This document shows, piece after piece, positions 36,206-46,057 of a stretch of DNA of 64,000 bases. Each line of letters begins with the position of its first letter. Positions within the stretch are counted from its first letter, which is position 1. Location: positions 2,790,001-2,854,000 of the forward strand of contig NZ_CP134771.1 of assembly GCF_031880315.1 (NCBI RefSeq). Reading direction: 5' to 3'. Position numbers and translations under genes: made by a program. The notes beneath the pieces were generated by a model that made no database searches, was not told the origin of the DNA, and was given only the letters and a program-made list of their open reading frames with translations. This DNA comes from Pseudomonas baltica (GTDB lineage Bacteria; Pseudomonadota; Gammaproteobacteria; Pseudomonadales; Pseudomonadaceae).

Positions 36206-38506
36206 ATGAACATTTGGGCCTGGGTAGAAAAACTTCAGGACGATCTGCGTGACGCAGGCCAAGGGCAAAGCGCAGACAGCATCAACCAGTTGACCAATTA
36301 CGTCTCCGAACTTGAGGTCGAACGCGCCGAGGCGCTGCTGCCCGAGGTCAAGGCGATCAACAAGACGCTGGCCAATCCGTGGCTGGACGTATTTACCCGG
36401 CACTGGGAAATGCGCAACCGCCTGGGCAACCAGATGGAGGGCGAAACTGCCCTGGCGGACGCCGTGTCGCTGTTCGAGGCCGCGCACCGCGAGAACACCA
36501 TCGATTGTCCGCAATCGGTGTGCGTGACCCAGGATCTGGCAACCTGCTACGCCAACATCGACGGCCCGGGCTGGGTGCCGGAGCGCATTGAAGTGTGCGA
36601 AGAGACCATGACCCGCATCGATCCGAGCTGGGCCTGCTACCAGTGCCTTTCGGTGGAAAAAGGCGAGGCCTTGCTCGATGCCAAGCGCTACGACGACGTG
36701 CTGGCCTACATGGACGAGCAGGAACAAAAGATCATCGATGCCGGCGAAGAGGACTTTGGCGGCCTGGCGGAAGTCCGCGTCCACGCCCTCTTGGCCATGG
36801 GGCGCCCGGCCGATGCCTTGTTGCTGATCGAGGCGCTGGAGGCCAAGGCCGACGGCCCGGAATGGAAGAACACCACCCAGCCGCGGGACTTGGCCAAGGC
36901 ACTGGCACTGGTCGGCCTGGGTCGGGACGACGAAGCCATGGAGCTGGTTCCGGCGTACAACGAGATCGCCCCGCGCTATCGCAAGAACTGGGTACGTATC
37001 GTCTACGAGCTGGTGCAGCGCGCGCCGGAGCGCAATACCTGGGGCCTGGGCAGCACGGTCTACCGCACGCTGCTGCAGTACTCGCGCCAGGGCACCCACC
37101 GGTTGGTCATCGACCTGACTGAACCGGCGGTGCGCCTGGCGGTGCAACGGGGCTCGGCCTGGAGCGCTCGGCGCCATCTGGCGCTGGCCCTGCCCCACGT
37201 GGACAAGCTCAAGGCCGACTGCGGCGCCAGCGCCCTGCTGGCTGAACTCTCGGCCTTGGTGGACGCCATGCCCGATCAGGACACCTTGCCAGTGCCGGCT
37301 GACGAGCTGTTGACCTGGCTCGACCGCGAAGACCCTGAGCGCCCACCGCGCGACCCGGAAGTCGAAGTCCAATGGTTGCTGCGCGCCCTGCAACAACGCC
37401 CCGATGATGTCGCCCTGCTGGAAAACACCGCGAGTGCGTTGCAGGCCTGTTCGGCGGAAGAACAAGGCATCGCGCTGCTGTGGGATTACGTGCGCGAACA
37501 CACCGAGCAGGAAGACCGCATGGCCTATTACCTGCTCGGCCAACTGCTGGACAGCGGCGAGCATGAACAGGTCAAACGCCTGATCCAGCTCTATCGCCCC
37601 ACCGTACCGCTGACCGCGCTGTGGTGCGAGGCCCGGATGGCCGAGCGCTTGAGCGATTGGCCGGAACTGGAACGCGCCTGTCGTGGGGTGCTGGCACTGG
37701 ACCCCGAGCGTCATGGTGCCCGCGACATGCTCGCCCGTGCCTTGATGAAGCAAGAGCGTTTCGCCGAGGCCACGCTGTGCTACCACCAATTGGTCGAAGT
37801 GCTCGAGCAACCGGGCCCGACGCTGTGGGACCTGATGACTGCGGCCAGTTGCGCCGAAGACTGGGCCAGCGTACGCGAGGTGGCACAGCGGCTGGAGATG
37901 GAGCTGTCGAGCCAGCAGGGGCCGATCGAAGAAGACTGGGGCTGGGCCATCGTGCGCTTTGTCGAGAACGGCGAGGCGGTCGACTACTACGCCCGCCGTA
38001 CCGGCCCGGTGACCGCGCGGATCGTCGAAAACGCTTACCACAAGCATGCGCAGCACGTGGGTGATCGGGTCGTGTTCGATGCCTCGATGCTGTTTCAGCC
38101 GCCTGAGGATGAGCAGGAGCGCGAGCGTTTCGTGCCCACCTATCTGATGGTTCACGTGCTTGAAAAAGGCGGCTTTGGCCCGAGCTGGCTGGTAGACGGA
38201 GTGCATCCCGGCGATGCCGCGTTCGGGGCATTGCGCGAGCAGATCGAAGCGAAAGGCTGGCAATTGTGGGTGCACAGCAACAGCGACTATCAGCTCAGCG
38301 ACGGCGAGCAGACTGATCAGGCGCCGCTACCGGGGATGTATTTCACGGTAGCGATTCCCGCGCACTTGCCCGCCGCCGACCTGCACGAGACCTTGCGGGC
38401 CGCTACGGCGCAGTGGCCCCATCAGCTGTGCTGGCTGCATTTGGCCGAGCACTGCCAGGTGGATACCCAGCCCCATCATCAAGTGATCGAACGCTATTCG
38501 CTCTGA
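36206..38506 (+). CDS. Helical-repeat (TPR-like) protein paired with the Hsp90-like gene
   Basis: A 766-residue soluble protein that I cannot name. Much of residues ~30-590 reads as alpha-helical repeats of TPR/SEL character (for example LLDAKRYDDVLAYMDEQ, ALMKQERFAEATLCYHQ, ALVGLGRDDEAMELV). The last ~150 residues form a different domain (PTYLMVHVLEKGGFG, WQLWVHSNSDYQL, PGMYFTVAIPAHLP) with alternating beta-like stretches. It has no signal peptide or membrane segment, so it acts in the cytoplasm. The 33-base gap to the Hsp90-like gene and the AGGGAAGAA ribosome site indicate an operon; an adaptor or co-chaperone role is inferred. Confidence 0.72.
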   Translation: MNIWAWVEKLQDDLRDAGQGQSADSINQLTNYVSELEVERAEALLPEVKAINKTLANPWLDVFTRHWEMRNRLGNQMEGETALADAVSLFEAAHRENTIDCPQSVCVTQDLATCYANIDGPGWVPERIEVCEETMTRIDPSWACYQCLSVEKGEALLDAKRYDDVLAYMDEQEQKIIDAGEEDFGGLAEVRVHALLAMGRPADALLLIEALEAKADGPEWKNTTQPRDLAKALALVGLGRDDEAMELVPAYNEIAPRYRKNWVRIVYELVQRAPERNTWGLGSTVYRTLLQYSRQGTHRLVIDLTEPAVRLAVQRGSAWSARRHLALALPHVDKLKADCGASALLAELSALVDAMPDQDTLPVPADELLTWLDREDPERPPRDPEVEVQWLLRALQQRPDDVALLENTASALQACSAEEQGIALLWDYVREHTEQEDRMAYYLLGQLLDSGEHEQVKRLIQLYRPTVPLTALWCEARMAERLSDWPELERACRGVLALDPERHGARDMLARALMKQERFAEATLCYHQLVEVLEQPGPTLWDLMTAASCAEDWASVREVAQRLEMELSSQQGPIEEDWGWAIVRFVENGEAVDYYARRTGPVTARIVENAYHKHAQHVGDRVVFDASMLFQPPEDEQERERFVPTYLMVHVLEKGGFGPSWLVDGVHPGDAAFGALREQIEAKGWQLWVHSNSDYQLSDGEQTDQAPLPGMYFTVAIPAHLPAADLHETLRAATAQWPHQLCWLHLAEHCQVDTQPHHQVIERYSL

Positions 38507-38520
38507 CTCGCCCGGGGGCG

Positions 38521-40686
38521 TCAAACGCCCCCTTCGAACCGCTGTTGCAACAGGTGCCGGGCGTTGCCGGCGTTCAGGTAGGTGCCAATCAGTTCTGCCA
38601 GTGCTTGCGCCTTGAGCTTCTTGCCGTCACGACGCACCTGCATCAACTGCAACTGCACCGCGCGCTTTCGCTTCAGCAGCTTGGCATTCGGGGCGAAGTA
38701 CGAGCTGGATACGCGCTCTGGTAGCGGTGCGTCGCCTTCCAGGTAGAGGGTCAGCACCACGCCCTGACCATCGGTAATCCCGAAGTCGGCGATGTGCCGA
38801 ATGGCTATCGGTGCCTTGAAGTTGTTGAAGACCAGGTGCTCAGGCGTCAGCAACAGTGCCGGCATGTCCGCGCGCTTGATCATACGCAGCGAGATCACCA
38901 TCAGAATCGACATAAGGCCGATCAGGCCCAGGCCACATAGCATCAACAGCGGCTTTTTATCTTGCACCAGGTCCGGTCGGGCCACTGTGAAAGCCAGCAG
39001 GCCAATGCCCAGCAGCAGGAACACACTCAAGAACACCATCGAGAAGATGCCCCGTGTGCGGGCGCCTTCGTGCAATTTGACATCGTCCACCGCCGTGCTG
39101 GCGTAGGTGCGCAGTTCGTCGACGACTTCGGCATCACGCGCGACGTAATGCTCTAGAAAATCCTGGGTGAGACCTAGGCGCAACGCTTGCGGATCGCTGA
39201 AGTAGTAATCCATTGCGGCGCACGCATGCAGTGCGTCCATGGCCCGGGTGCCACGGCGTACCGCTTCGTCAGCGCTGATCTGCAAGGCAGCGACGCGCTC
39301 GCCGTTGGAGGGGTGTGTGTCGGAGGGGTGCGGCAACTGCGCGGCCAGTTCTTCGGCGGGCAGGCTGAAGGTTTGCGCGGCCAGTTCGTGAAGCACGCTG
39401 GTGGCCAGATCATGGGGCACCAGCCGGTCTGCCGTGGGCCGGGTCGCCCGACCGAGGTGCTCGCCGATGCGCTCATGCAGCAGTGGATCGACTGCGGAGA
39501 TTCGCACCAGCGCCGAGGCGGCAGCGGCATTGCCGGCCAGCCTCGCACCGGCGGCATCGGCGGCGAGTTCGCGGCTGCGGCTCCAGTGATTGACCGCGTG
39601 ATGGAAGCTTTCCATGAAGTAGATGCCGAGCATGAACGCCGGGCGCAGGATCGTGCGCTGCAACAGGTCGCTGGCGTTCATGGTCTCGGCTATCACCCCG
39701 AGGCTGCGGCCAATTCCGTCATAGATTGGCAAAAAACGCAGGCTGTACTCGGTATCGGCGCCGGCGAAGTGCGCCAGTTCGTGGCCGATCACGGCGCTGG
39801 TCTCTGCGCTGTCGAGCACGCCCAGATACATCAGCGGGATATGCAAGGTGCGGCCCTTGAGCACGGTATTTGACGGTATCAGCTGGAGGTCGCTGGACGT
39901 CACGTAAAAGCCTTCGGTCATGCCCAGCACAATGTGCTCCGGAGCGAGGGCCCCCAGCTGTTTGGCCAGGTCGTCGACGTACGCCCAGAGCACCGGCGCT
40001 TGCTCAACAGTGATGGCGCGGCCGAGAACATCCATGGCTGTCGGTTCGAACATGCGCAGCATGACGCGCAGCTGCTTGCCCATCTCCCAGATCGAGTACA
40101 GGCATACCAGCACCACTACCAGTGCCGCGAGCATCAACTTGATTTCACCGGCAGAAATACGCCCGGCATGCCAGATGCCCAGCGCTTCGTAGGCAAGGAT
40201 CGCCGCCACCGCCGCACCCATCGCGATGATATGGCCGACCAACACGTAGGGCAGGACACGGCTGACGCGGGTAAAGGTGCGCAGCAGCTGATCGCGCGAT
40301 TGCCGCGCGCGGGATCCCGCGATACCGAGGCCGAGCAAGCCAAGGACGCCGACCAGCGTGGCCAGCGCACCGAGCACAATGACACCCTTGGCCAGGCCGC
40401 GCATGACTTCGCTAAGCGGCCCAAGGGTGCGCAGATCACCTTCAGCCTGCGCGACGCGAGACAGCGCCACCATGACGCCCACGCTTTCACCGTCGAGATC
40501 GACGACCGCGACAGCACCCCGCTTGGCGGCCAAGGCTTCGAGTTGCGGGCGGATTTCCTGCAGGGCGGATTGGGTTTCGGCCAACTCAGCGGCACGATCC
40601 GCACTGCGCTGCAGCTCCCAGGTGCCGAACAAGCCGAGGGCGACGGGCAGCAGAATCAGTACAGCAATAAGCTTCAAGGTTTTCAT
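38521..40686 (-). CDS. Membrane-bound M48 family metalloprotease
   Basis: A 721-residue protein. An N-terminal membrane segment, then three closely spaced segments around residues 100-210, a cytoplasmic zinc-protease domain and two C-terminal membrane segments. Zinc ligands: HELAH (H302, E303, H306) and the downstream glutamate E373 in SRELAADAAGA, the M48 arrangement of HtpX/Ste24. It is far longer than HtpX (~290). It converges on the TPR-like gene with 14 bases between stop codons, so it has a separate promoter. Start at 40686 is chosen at MKTLKLIAVL; a 19-codon longer frame has no ribosome site. Confidence 0.85.
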   Translation of the reverse strand: MKTLKLIAVLILLPVALGLFGTWELQRSADRAAELAETQSALQEIRPQLEALAAKRGAVAVVDLDGESVGVMVALSRVAQAEGDLRTLGPLSEVMRGLAKGVIVLGALATLVGVLGLLGLGIAGSRARQSRDQLLRTFTRVSRVLPYVLVGHIIAMGAAVAAILAYEALGIWHAGRISAGEIKLMLAALVVVLVCLYSIWEMGKQLRVMLRMFEPTAMDVLGRAITVEQAPVLWAYVDDLAKQLGALAPEHIVLGMTEGFYVTSSDLQLIPSNTVLKGRTLHIPLMYLGVLDSAETSAVIGHELAHFAGADTEYSLRFLPIYDGIGRSLGVIAETMNASDLLQRTILRPAFMLGIYFMESFHHAVNHWSRSRELAADAAGARLAGNAAAASALVRISAVDPLLHERIGEHLGRATRPTADRLVPHDLATSVLHELAAQTFSLPAEELAAQLPHPSDTHPSNGERVAALQISADEAVRRGTRAMDALHACAAMDYYFSDPQALRLGLTQDFLEHYVARDAEVVDELRTYASTAVDDVKLHEGARTRGIFSMVFLSVFLLLGIGLLAFTVARPDLVQDKKPLLMLCGLGLIGLMSILMVISLRMIKRADMPALLLTPEHLVFNNFKAPIAIRHIADFGITDGQGVVLTLYLEGDAPLPERVSSSYFAPNAKLLKRKRAVQLQLMQVRRDGKKLKAQALAELIGTYLNAGNARHLLQQRFEGGV

Positions 40687-40813
40687 AAGCAGGGACCGAC
40701 AAGTGCATCGCCGCTGGCTGTCCTTAGCGAGCACAGACTCCATTTGACAGAGGCCCGAAGGCTTCTGCGTGCCTGCGCGACGGGTCGCGCAGGCGGCGTT
40801 ATACGCCGATCCA

Positions 40814-40826
40814 TTACAAAATGTAA
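40814..40826. promoter_or_regulatory. TTACA-N3-TGTAA palindrome upstream of the M48 protease gene
   Basis: A perfect inverted repeat about 130 bases before the M48 start codon in an otherwise GC-rich gap. It may be an operator; no regulator can be named from sequence. Confidence 0.3.
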
Positions 40827-40862
40827 CCTATACGGGAGTTTTACCGCCCCGCCTCGGGCAGG

Positions 40863-41771
40863 TCAGAACACCGACCAGCCGATCCGCTCACTGAGCAGTT
40901 CCAGCGCAGCCATACCGGCCAGGGAGTTGCCAGCGGCATTGAGCTCCGGTGACCATACGCACACGGTGAAGCGCCCCGGGACCACCGCGACGATCCCGCC
41001 GCCTACGCCACTCTTGCCCGGCAAGCCGACCCGGTAGGCGAAATTGCCGGCCTCGTCATACAGACCGCTGGTGGCCATGATCGAGTTGACCTGCTTGGTC
41101 TGGCGCGCCGTCAATATCTGCTCACCGCTGTGCTTGCAGAAGCCCTCGTTGGCGAGGAAGCAAAAAGCTTTGGCCAAGTCCAGGCAACTCATCTGCAGTG
41201 CGCAATAACTGAAGTAACTGCGCAGCACAGCTTCTACTTCGTTATGGAAGTTGCCGAACGACTTCATCAAGTACGCCATGGCGGCATTGCGCGAGCGGAA
41301 TTGATATTCGGAGTCGGCAACTTTGCTGTCGATCAATACCTGCGGGTTGCCCGACAGCCGCCGCACAAAATCACGCATCGACAAGGTCGGCGCGGCAAAA
41401 CGTGACTGGTTGATGTCGCAAATCACCAAGGCGCCGGCATTGATGAAGGGATTGCGCGGCCGTCCGCGCTCGAATTCCAGCTGCACCAGCGAGTTGAATG
41501 GCTGCCCCGAAGGTTCGTGCCCGAGGCGCTCCCAAATGGCCTCCCCGGAATGTCCGATGGCCTGCACCAGGCTGAACACCTTGGAAATACTCTGCACCGA
41601 GAACAGCGTTTGCGCGTCACCTGCGCAATAGTAAGTCCCGTCATTGCCATACACGGCAATACCCAGTTGCTGCGCCGGCACGTCGGCCAGCGCGGGGATG
41701 TAATCGGCCACTTTGCCCTGTCCGATCAAAGGACGCACTTCGTCGAGAATCTCGTTCAACAGCGTTTGCAT
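40863..41771 (-). CDS. glsB: Glutaminase (serine-dependent, beta-lactamase fold)
   Basis: A 302-residue glutaminase converting glutamine to glutamate and ammonia. The nucleophile lies in [10 protein letters not shown] (SxxK), and INAGALV, GRPRNPF and [17 protein letters not shown] are family blocks. Length is typical of E. coli YneH. It stands alone on the minus strand with its own upstream region. Confidence 0.95.
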   Translation of the reverse strand: MQTLLNEILDEVRPLIGQGKVADYIPALADVPAQQLGIAVYGNDGTYYCAGDAQTLFSVQSISKVFSLVQAIGHSGEAIWERLGHEPSGQPFNSLVQLEFERGRPRNPFINAGALVICDINQSRFAAPTLSMRDFVRRLSGNPQVLIDSKVADSEYQFRSRNAAMAYLMKSFGNFHNEVEAVLRSYFSYCALQMSCLDLAKAFCFLANEGFCKHSGEQILTARQTKQVNSIMATSGLYDEAGNFAYRVGLPGKSGVGGGIVAVVPGRFTVCVWSPELNAAGNSLAGMAALELLSERIGWSVF

Positions 41772-42134
41772 GAAAGGCCCTGTCGTCAGTCCCCGACGGC
41801 AGCGGGGGTTAGCAGTCTTGACGAATACTGACAGCAGGGCATCACAGTTTCGAGGGGAAAAACGCTGAGCGACCGGATCGGGAACCGCGTTAGGCGGGTG
41901 CTACCATTTCCTCGAATGACTGGGCCGTAAAGAGCCGTGTGCTCAGCACATCGAGTTGTCGTTGGTCCTGCGCGGTATCGGTGGTAGTGGAGAAGTGATG
42001 ATCGGGGAATATCTCGACCGCTCTTGAATGGCCAGAATACTGGTCGAAAATCCGTTTTCATGCGCCGTGCATTTGCCCGCGAGCCCCCGCTCTGCTAGTG
42101 TCGCGCCGGTTGAAAACCTATCGAGATAGCCGCC
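41772..42134. other. Divergent intergenic region between glsB and xseB
   Basis: No gene, repeat or RNA was found in these 363 bases apart from a promoter-like pair near 42073-42101 for xseB. The short frames seen on both strands lack ribosome sites and recognisable sequence. A regulator site for glsB was looked for and not found. Confidence 0.5.
42073..42101 (+). promoter_or_regulatory. Candidate promoter of xseB-ispA
   Basis: TTGCCC at 42073-42078 and TAGTGT at 42096-42101 with a 17-base spacer, 33 bases before the xseB start codon. Confidence 0.4.
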
Positions 42135-42377
42135 ATGGCCCGAAAAAAAGCTTCCGTGGATTTCGAGCAATCGCTCACGGACCTGCAAACGCTGGTCGAG
42201 CGCCTGGAAAACGGCGAGCTGTCGCTGGAAGACTCTCTGACCGCCTTCGAACAGGGCATCCGCCTGACCCGCGAGTGCCAAGGCGCATTGGCTCAGGCTG
42301 AACAGAAAGTGCAACTGCTGCTCGAACGCGACGGAGAATTGGTCGAAGAAGCCCTCGACGAGGACCCCGCCGAATGA
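42135..42377 (+). CDS. xseB: Exodeoxyribonuclease VII small subunit
   Basis: An 80-residue helical subunit of exonuclease VII, which degrades single-stranded DNA with Xse[34 protein letters not shown] is the family signature (positions ~8-40). Its stop overlaps the ispA start (ATGA), the standard xseB-ispA-dxs order. Confidence 0.96.
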   Translation: MARKKASVDFEQSLTDLQTLVERLENGELSLEDSLTAFEQGIRLTRECQGALAQAEQKVQLLLERDGELVEEALDEDPAE

Positions 42378-43264
42378 TCGAGCGCTATCAGGACGTCTGC
42401 CAGCAACGCGTCAATGCCGCGCTGGACACCCTGTTCGCCGCACCTGCGCCGCAGCTCGAACGCCTTTACGCGGCCATGCGCTACAGCGTGATGAACGGCG
42501 GCAAGCGTGTGCGCCCCCTGCTGGTGTACGCCAGCTGCGAGGCCTTTGGCAGCGCTGCCGAAGACGCCAACGGCGCCGCGTGCGCCGTGGAGCTGATCCA
42601 CGCCTATTCGCTGGTGCATGACGATTTGCCGGCCATGGACGATGACGATCTGCGCCGCGGCCAGCCAACCACGCACAAGGCATTCGATGAAGCCTGCGCG
42701 ATCCTGGCGGGCGACGGCTTGCAGAGCATGGCCTTCAGCGCCTTGCTCGACATCCAGCTGAGCCCCAAGGCCAGCGATGCCACGCGCCTGGAAATGGTCC
42801 GTACCCTGGCCCTGGCCGCCGGCCCTGCCGGGATGGTCGGCGGCCAGGCGATCGACCTTGGCTCCGTGGGCCTCAAGCTCGACCAGACCGCCCTCGCCTA
42901 CATGCATCGTCACAAGACCGGCGCGCTGATCGAAGCCAGCGTGCGCCTCGGCGCCCTGGCCAGTGGCCGCGCCGAAAAGGACGAACTCAAGGCCCTGCAG
43001 GTGTACGCGCAGGCCGTTGGCCTGGCGTTCCAGGTGCAGGACGACATTCTCGACGTCGAGAGCGATACCGAGACCCTGGGCAAACGCCAGGGCGCCGATA
43101 TCGCCCGCGACAAACCGACCTACCCTGCGTTGCTCGGGATGGAGGCTGCCAAAGCCTACGCCCTGGAGCTGCGCGACCAGGCTTTGCACGCGCTGCGCCC
43201 TTTTGGCGCCGCTGCCGAGCCGCTGCGCGACCTGGCACGCTATATCGTCGACCGTCGCAGCTAA
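42374..43264 (+). CDS. ispA: Farnesyl diphosphate synthase
   Basis: A 296-residue short-chain prenyltransferase making FPP from IPP and DMAPP/GPP. The first aspartate-rich motif is [14 protein letters not shown], the second DDILDVESD, with GGKRVRPLL binding IPP. Product length fits FPP synthase (two-residue insertion in the first motif). FPP feeds undecaprenyl and ubiquinone synthesis, both represented elsewhere in the window (PAP2/DedA, ubiX). Confidence 0.96.
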   Translation: MIERYQDVCQQRVNAALDTLFAAPAPQLERLYAAMRYSVMNGGKRVRPLLVYASCEAFGSAAEDANGAACAVELIHAYSLVHDDLPAMDDDDLRRGQPTTHKAFDEACAILAGDGLQSMAFSALLDIQLSPKASDATRLEMVRTLALAAGPAGMVGGQAIDLGSVGLKLDQTALAYMHRHKTGALIEASVRLGALASGRAEKDELKALQVYAQAVGLAFQVQDDILDVESDTETLGKRQGADIARDKPTYPALLGMEAAKAYALELRDQALHALRPFGAAAEPLRDLARYIVDRRS

Positions 43265-43359
43265 GCCACCTTTTGCTAGCTGCAGGCCGTCCACTGCGTG
43301 GGCAGTCAGCGCTGCATAAGGTAAACTGCCGCCTCTTCACACCTATAACGATTCGCCTG

Positions 43360-45252
43360 ATGCCAACGACGTTTCAAGAGTTTCCCCGCGAACGCCCGAT
43401 GACGCCGCTGCTCGACAGCGCCGCGACACCGGCCGGCCTGCGCCGTCTTGGCGAAGCCGAACTCGAGACCCTGGCCGACGAGCTGCGCTCGGAGCTGCTG
43501 TACACGGTAGGCCAGACCGGCGGTCACTTCGGCGCCGGCCTGGGCGTGATCGAACTGACGATCGCGCTGCACTACGTGTTCGACACCCCCGACGACCGTC
43601 TGGTGTGGGATGTGGGCCATCAGGCCTACCCGCACAAGATCCTCACCGATCGCCGCCAGCGCATGGCCACGCTGCGCCAGAAGGAAGGCCTCGCCGCCTT
43701 TCCGCGCCGTGCCGAGAGCGAGTACGACACCTTTGGCGTCGGTCATTCGAGTACCTCGATCAGCGCCGCCCTGGGCATGGCCATCGCCGCCCGCCTGCAG
43801 GGTAGCGAGCGCAAGTCGATCGCGGTCATCGGTGATGGCGCGCTGACCGCCGGCATGGCCTTCGAAGCGCTGAACCACGCGCCCGAGGTCAACGCCAACA
43901 TGCTGGTGATCCTCAACGACAACGACATGTCGATCTCGCGCAACGTCGGTGGGCTGTCCAACTATCTGGCCAAGATCCTCTCCAGCCGCACCTACGCGAG
44001 CATGCGCGAGGGCAGCAAAAAGGTCCTCTCGCGCCTGCCCGGTGCCTGGGAAATCGCCCGGCGCACCGAAGAGTACGCCAAGGGCATGCTGGTCCCCGGA
44101 ACCCTGTTCGAAGAGCTGGGCTGGAACTACATCGGTCCGATCGACGGCCACGACCTGCCGACCCTGATCGCCACGCTGCGCAACATGCGTGATCTCAAGG
44201 GCCCGCAGTTCCTCCATGTGGTCACCAAAAAGGGCAAAGGCTTCGCGCCGGCCGAGGTCGACCCGATCGGCTATCACGCCATCACCAAGCTCGAGCCCGT
44301 TGCGGCGCCGACCACCACGGCGGTGGTCAAAAAGGCCAGCGGTCCGAAATACTCCGGCGTGTTCGGCCAGTGGCTATGCGACATGGCCGAAGCTGACCCG
44401 CGCCTGGTAGGGATTACCCCGGCGATGAAGGAAGGCTCGGATCTGGTCGAGTTCAGCGAGCGCTTCCCGGAGCGGTATTTCGACGTGGCGATCGCCGAGC
44501 AGCATGCCGTGACCTTTGCGGCTGGCATGGCCTGTGAAGGTGCCAAACCGGTGGTGGCGATCTATTCGACCTTCCTGCAACGCGCCTATGACCAACTGAT
44601 CCACGACGTTGCCGTGCAGAACCTCGACGTATTGTTCGCCATCGACCGCGCCGGTCTGGTGGGCGAAGACGGCCCGACCCACGCCGGCAGCTTCGACCTG
44701 TCCTACCTGCGCTGCATCCCCGGCATGCTGATCATGACGCCGAGCGATGAGAACGAACTGCGCAGCATGCTCACTACCGGCCATCAGTTCAACGGGCCGG
44801 CGGCGGTACGCTATCCACGCGGCACTGGCCCCAACGCAGTGATCACTCAGGCCCTCGAACCTATCGAAATCGGCAAGGGCGTGGTCCGCCGCGAAGGCAG
44901 CAAGATCGCCCTGCTGGTGTTCGGCGTGCAATTGGCCGAGGCGCTCAAGGTGGCTGACAAGCTCGACGCGACCGTGGTTGACATGCGCTTCGTCAAACCG
45001 CTGGACGAGGCGCTGGTGCGCGACATTGCCAGCCGCCACGAACTGTTGGTGACGATCGAAGAGAACGCCATCATGGGCGGCGCCGGTTCGGCGGTCAGCG
45101 AATTTCTGGCACGGGAGGACATCCTGCGCTCGGTGCTGCACCTGGGCTTGCCGGATGTCTATGTCGAGCACGCCAAGCCTGCGCAAATGCTGAGCGAGTG
45201 CGGGCTGGATGAGGCGGGGATCGAAGCGGCGATTCGGCAGCGGTTGGCCTAA
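43360..45252 (+). CDS. dxs: 1-deoxy-D-xylulose-5-phosphate synthase
   Basis: A 630-residue TPP enzyme joining pyruvate and glyceraldehyde-3-phosphate, the first step of the MEP isoprenoid pathway. The TPP motif spans [18 protein letters not shown] to LNDND, the catalytic glutamate lies in [14 protein letters not shown], and [12 protein letters not shown] is conserved. The start [13 protein letters not shown] at 43360 matches the typical pseudomonad N-terminus; the longer frame to 43273 is rejected. 95 bases after ispA, probably same operon. Confidence 0.97.
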   Translation: MPTTFQEFPRERPMTPLLDSAATPAGLRRLGEAELETLADELRSELLYTVGQTGGHFGAGLGVIELTIALHYVFDTPDDRLVWDVGHQAYPHKILTDRRQRMATLRQKEGLAAFPRRAESEYDTFGVGHSSTSISAALGMAIAARLQGSERKSIAVIGDGALTAGMAFEALNHAPEVNANMLVILNDNDMSISRNVGGLSNYLAKILSSRTYASMREGSKKVLSRLPGAWEIARRTEEYAKGMLVPGTLFEELGWNYIGPIDGHDLPTLIATLRNMRDLKGPQFLHVVTKKGKGFAPAEVDPIGYHAITKLEPVAAPTTTAVVKKASGPKYSGVFGQWLCDMAEADPRLVGITPAMKEGSDLVEFSERFPERYFDVAIAEQHAVTFAAGMACEGAKPVVAIYSTFLQRAYDQLIHDVAVQNLDVLFAIDRAGLVGEDGPTHAGSFDLSYLRCIPGMLIMTPSDENELRSMLTTGHQFNGPAAVRYPRGTGPNAVITQALEPIEIGKGVVRREGSKIALLVFGVQLAEALKVADKLDATVVDMRFVKPLDEALVRDIASRHELLVTIEENAIMGGAGSAVSEFLAREDILRSVLHLGLPDVYVEHAKPAQMLSECGLDEAGIEAAIRQRLA

Positions 45253-45267
45253 TCTAACGGGCAGGTC

Positions 45268-45305
45268 AAAAAAATGTGGGACCGGGCTATGCCCGGTCCC
45301 ACATT
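45268..45305. terminator. Shared terminator of convergent dxs and ribA
   Basis: AATGTGGGACCGGGC (45273-45287) and GCCCGGTCCCACATT (45291-45305) form a perfect 15-bp stem with a three-base loop. Seven A at 45268-45274 read as T on the minus strand, so it is a textbook terminator for ribA and a weaker one for dxs. Confidence 0.9.
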
Positions 45306-45333
45306 GATTTTCAAAACGTCTAAAGAATCCGGA

Positions 45334-45951
45334 TCACACGCGATCCACTTCGCCCTGATGCTCATTACCCATCATATGCCCCAGCTTGCCGGCCTTGGTG
45401 GCCAGGTAGTGCTTGTTGTGGGGGTTATGGCCGGTGTGCAGCGGCACGCGCTCGGCGATATTGATCCCCATGCCGGTCAGGGCCTTGACCTTGCGCGGGT
45501 TGTTGGTCATCAACTTCAGCGCCGTGATGCCCAGATGCTCGAGCATTGGCAGGCAGATCGCGTAATCGCGCTGGTCGGCCTTGAAGCCCAGGCGCTCGTT
45601 GGCCTCGACCGTATCGGCACCACCGTCCTGCAGTTCGTAGGCGCGGATCTTGTTCATCAAACCGATCCCGCGGCCTTCCTGACGCAGATACAGCAGCACG
45701 CCACGGCCTTCCTGGGCGATGGCCTGCAGCGCCGCCTCCAGTTGCGAGCCACAGTCGCAACGCTGACTGAACAGCGCGTCGCCCGTCAGACACTCGGAAT
45801 GAACACGACCCAATACCGGCGCTCCATCGCCGACCGCTCCCAGCGTCAGCACAACGTGCTCGCGGCCGGTGGCCTCCTCAAGGAAGCCATGCATGGTGAA
45901 TTGGGCGAATGGGGTTGGCAGCTTGGAAGCAGCGACGAAAACGACGGGCAC
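45334..45951 (-). CDS. ribA: GTP cyclohydrolase II
   Basis: A 205-residue enzyme for the first committed step of riboflavin synthesis. The zinc-binding triad is intact in [21 protein letters not shown] start at 45951 is chosen because AGGAG lies 7 bases upstream and [13 protein letters not shown] is the conserved N-terminus; the 14-codon longer ATG frame lacks support. This stand-alone gene is likely the only functional cyclohydrolase II here, because the ribBA C-terminal domain has lost the cysteines. Confidence 0.95.
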   Translation of the reverse strand: MPVVFVAASKLPTPFAQFTMHGFLEEATGREHVVLTLGAVGDGAPVLGRVHSECLTGDALFSQRCDCGSQLEAALQAIAQEGRGVLLYLRQEGRGIGLMNKIRAYELQDGGADTVEANERLGFKADQRDYAICLPMLEHLGITALKLMTNNPRKVKALTGMGINIAERVPLHTGHNPHNKHYLATKAGKLGHMMGNEHQGEVDRV

Positions 45952-46057
45952 CGTGTGCTCCTGATCAGTCTGGACGATATGCAAGTGCAGCATTGTATCA
46001 GCAGCTTTCAGAGTGTGCTTAGGCCGAATTATCGAGTGTCAGTATCGAAAAGTTCGA

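Noticed and set aside
34268..38275. Two long minus-strand frames (about 630 and 700 codons) opposite the Hsp90-like and repeat-protein genes
   Set aside because: Antisense shadows of genes with clear domains; no homology, no ribosome site.
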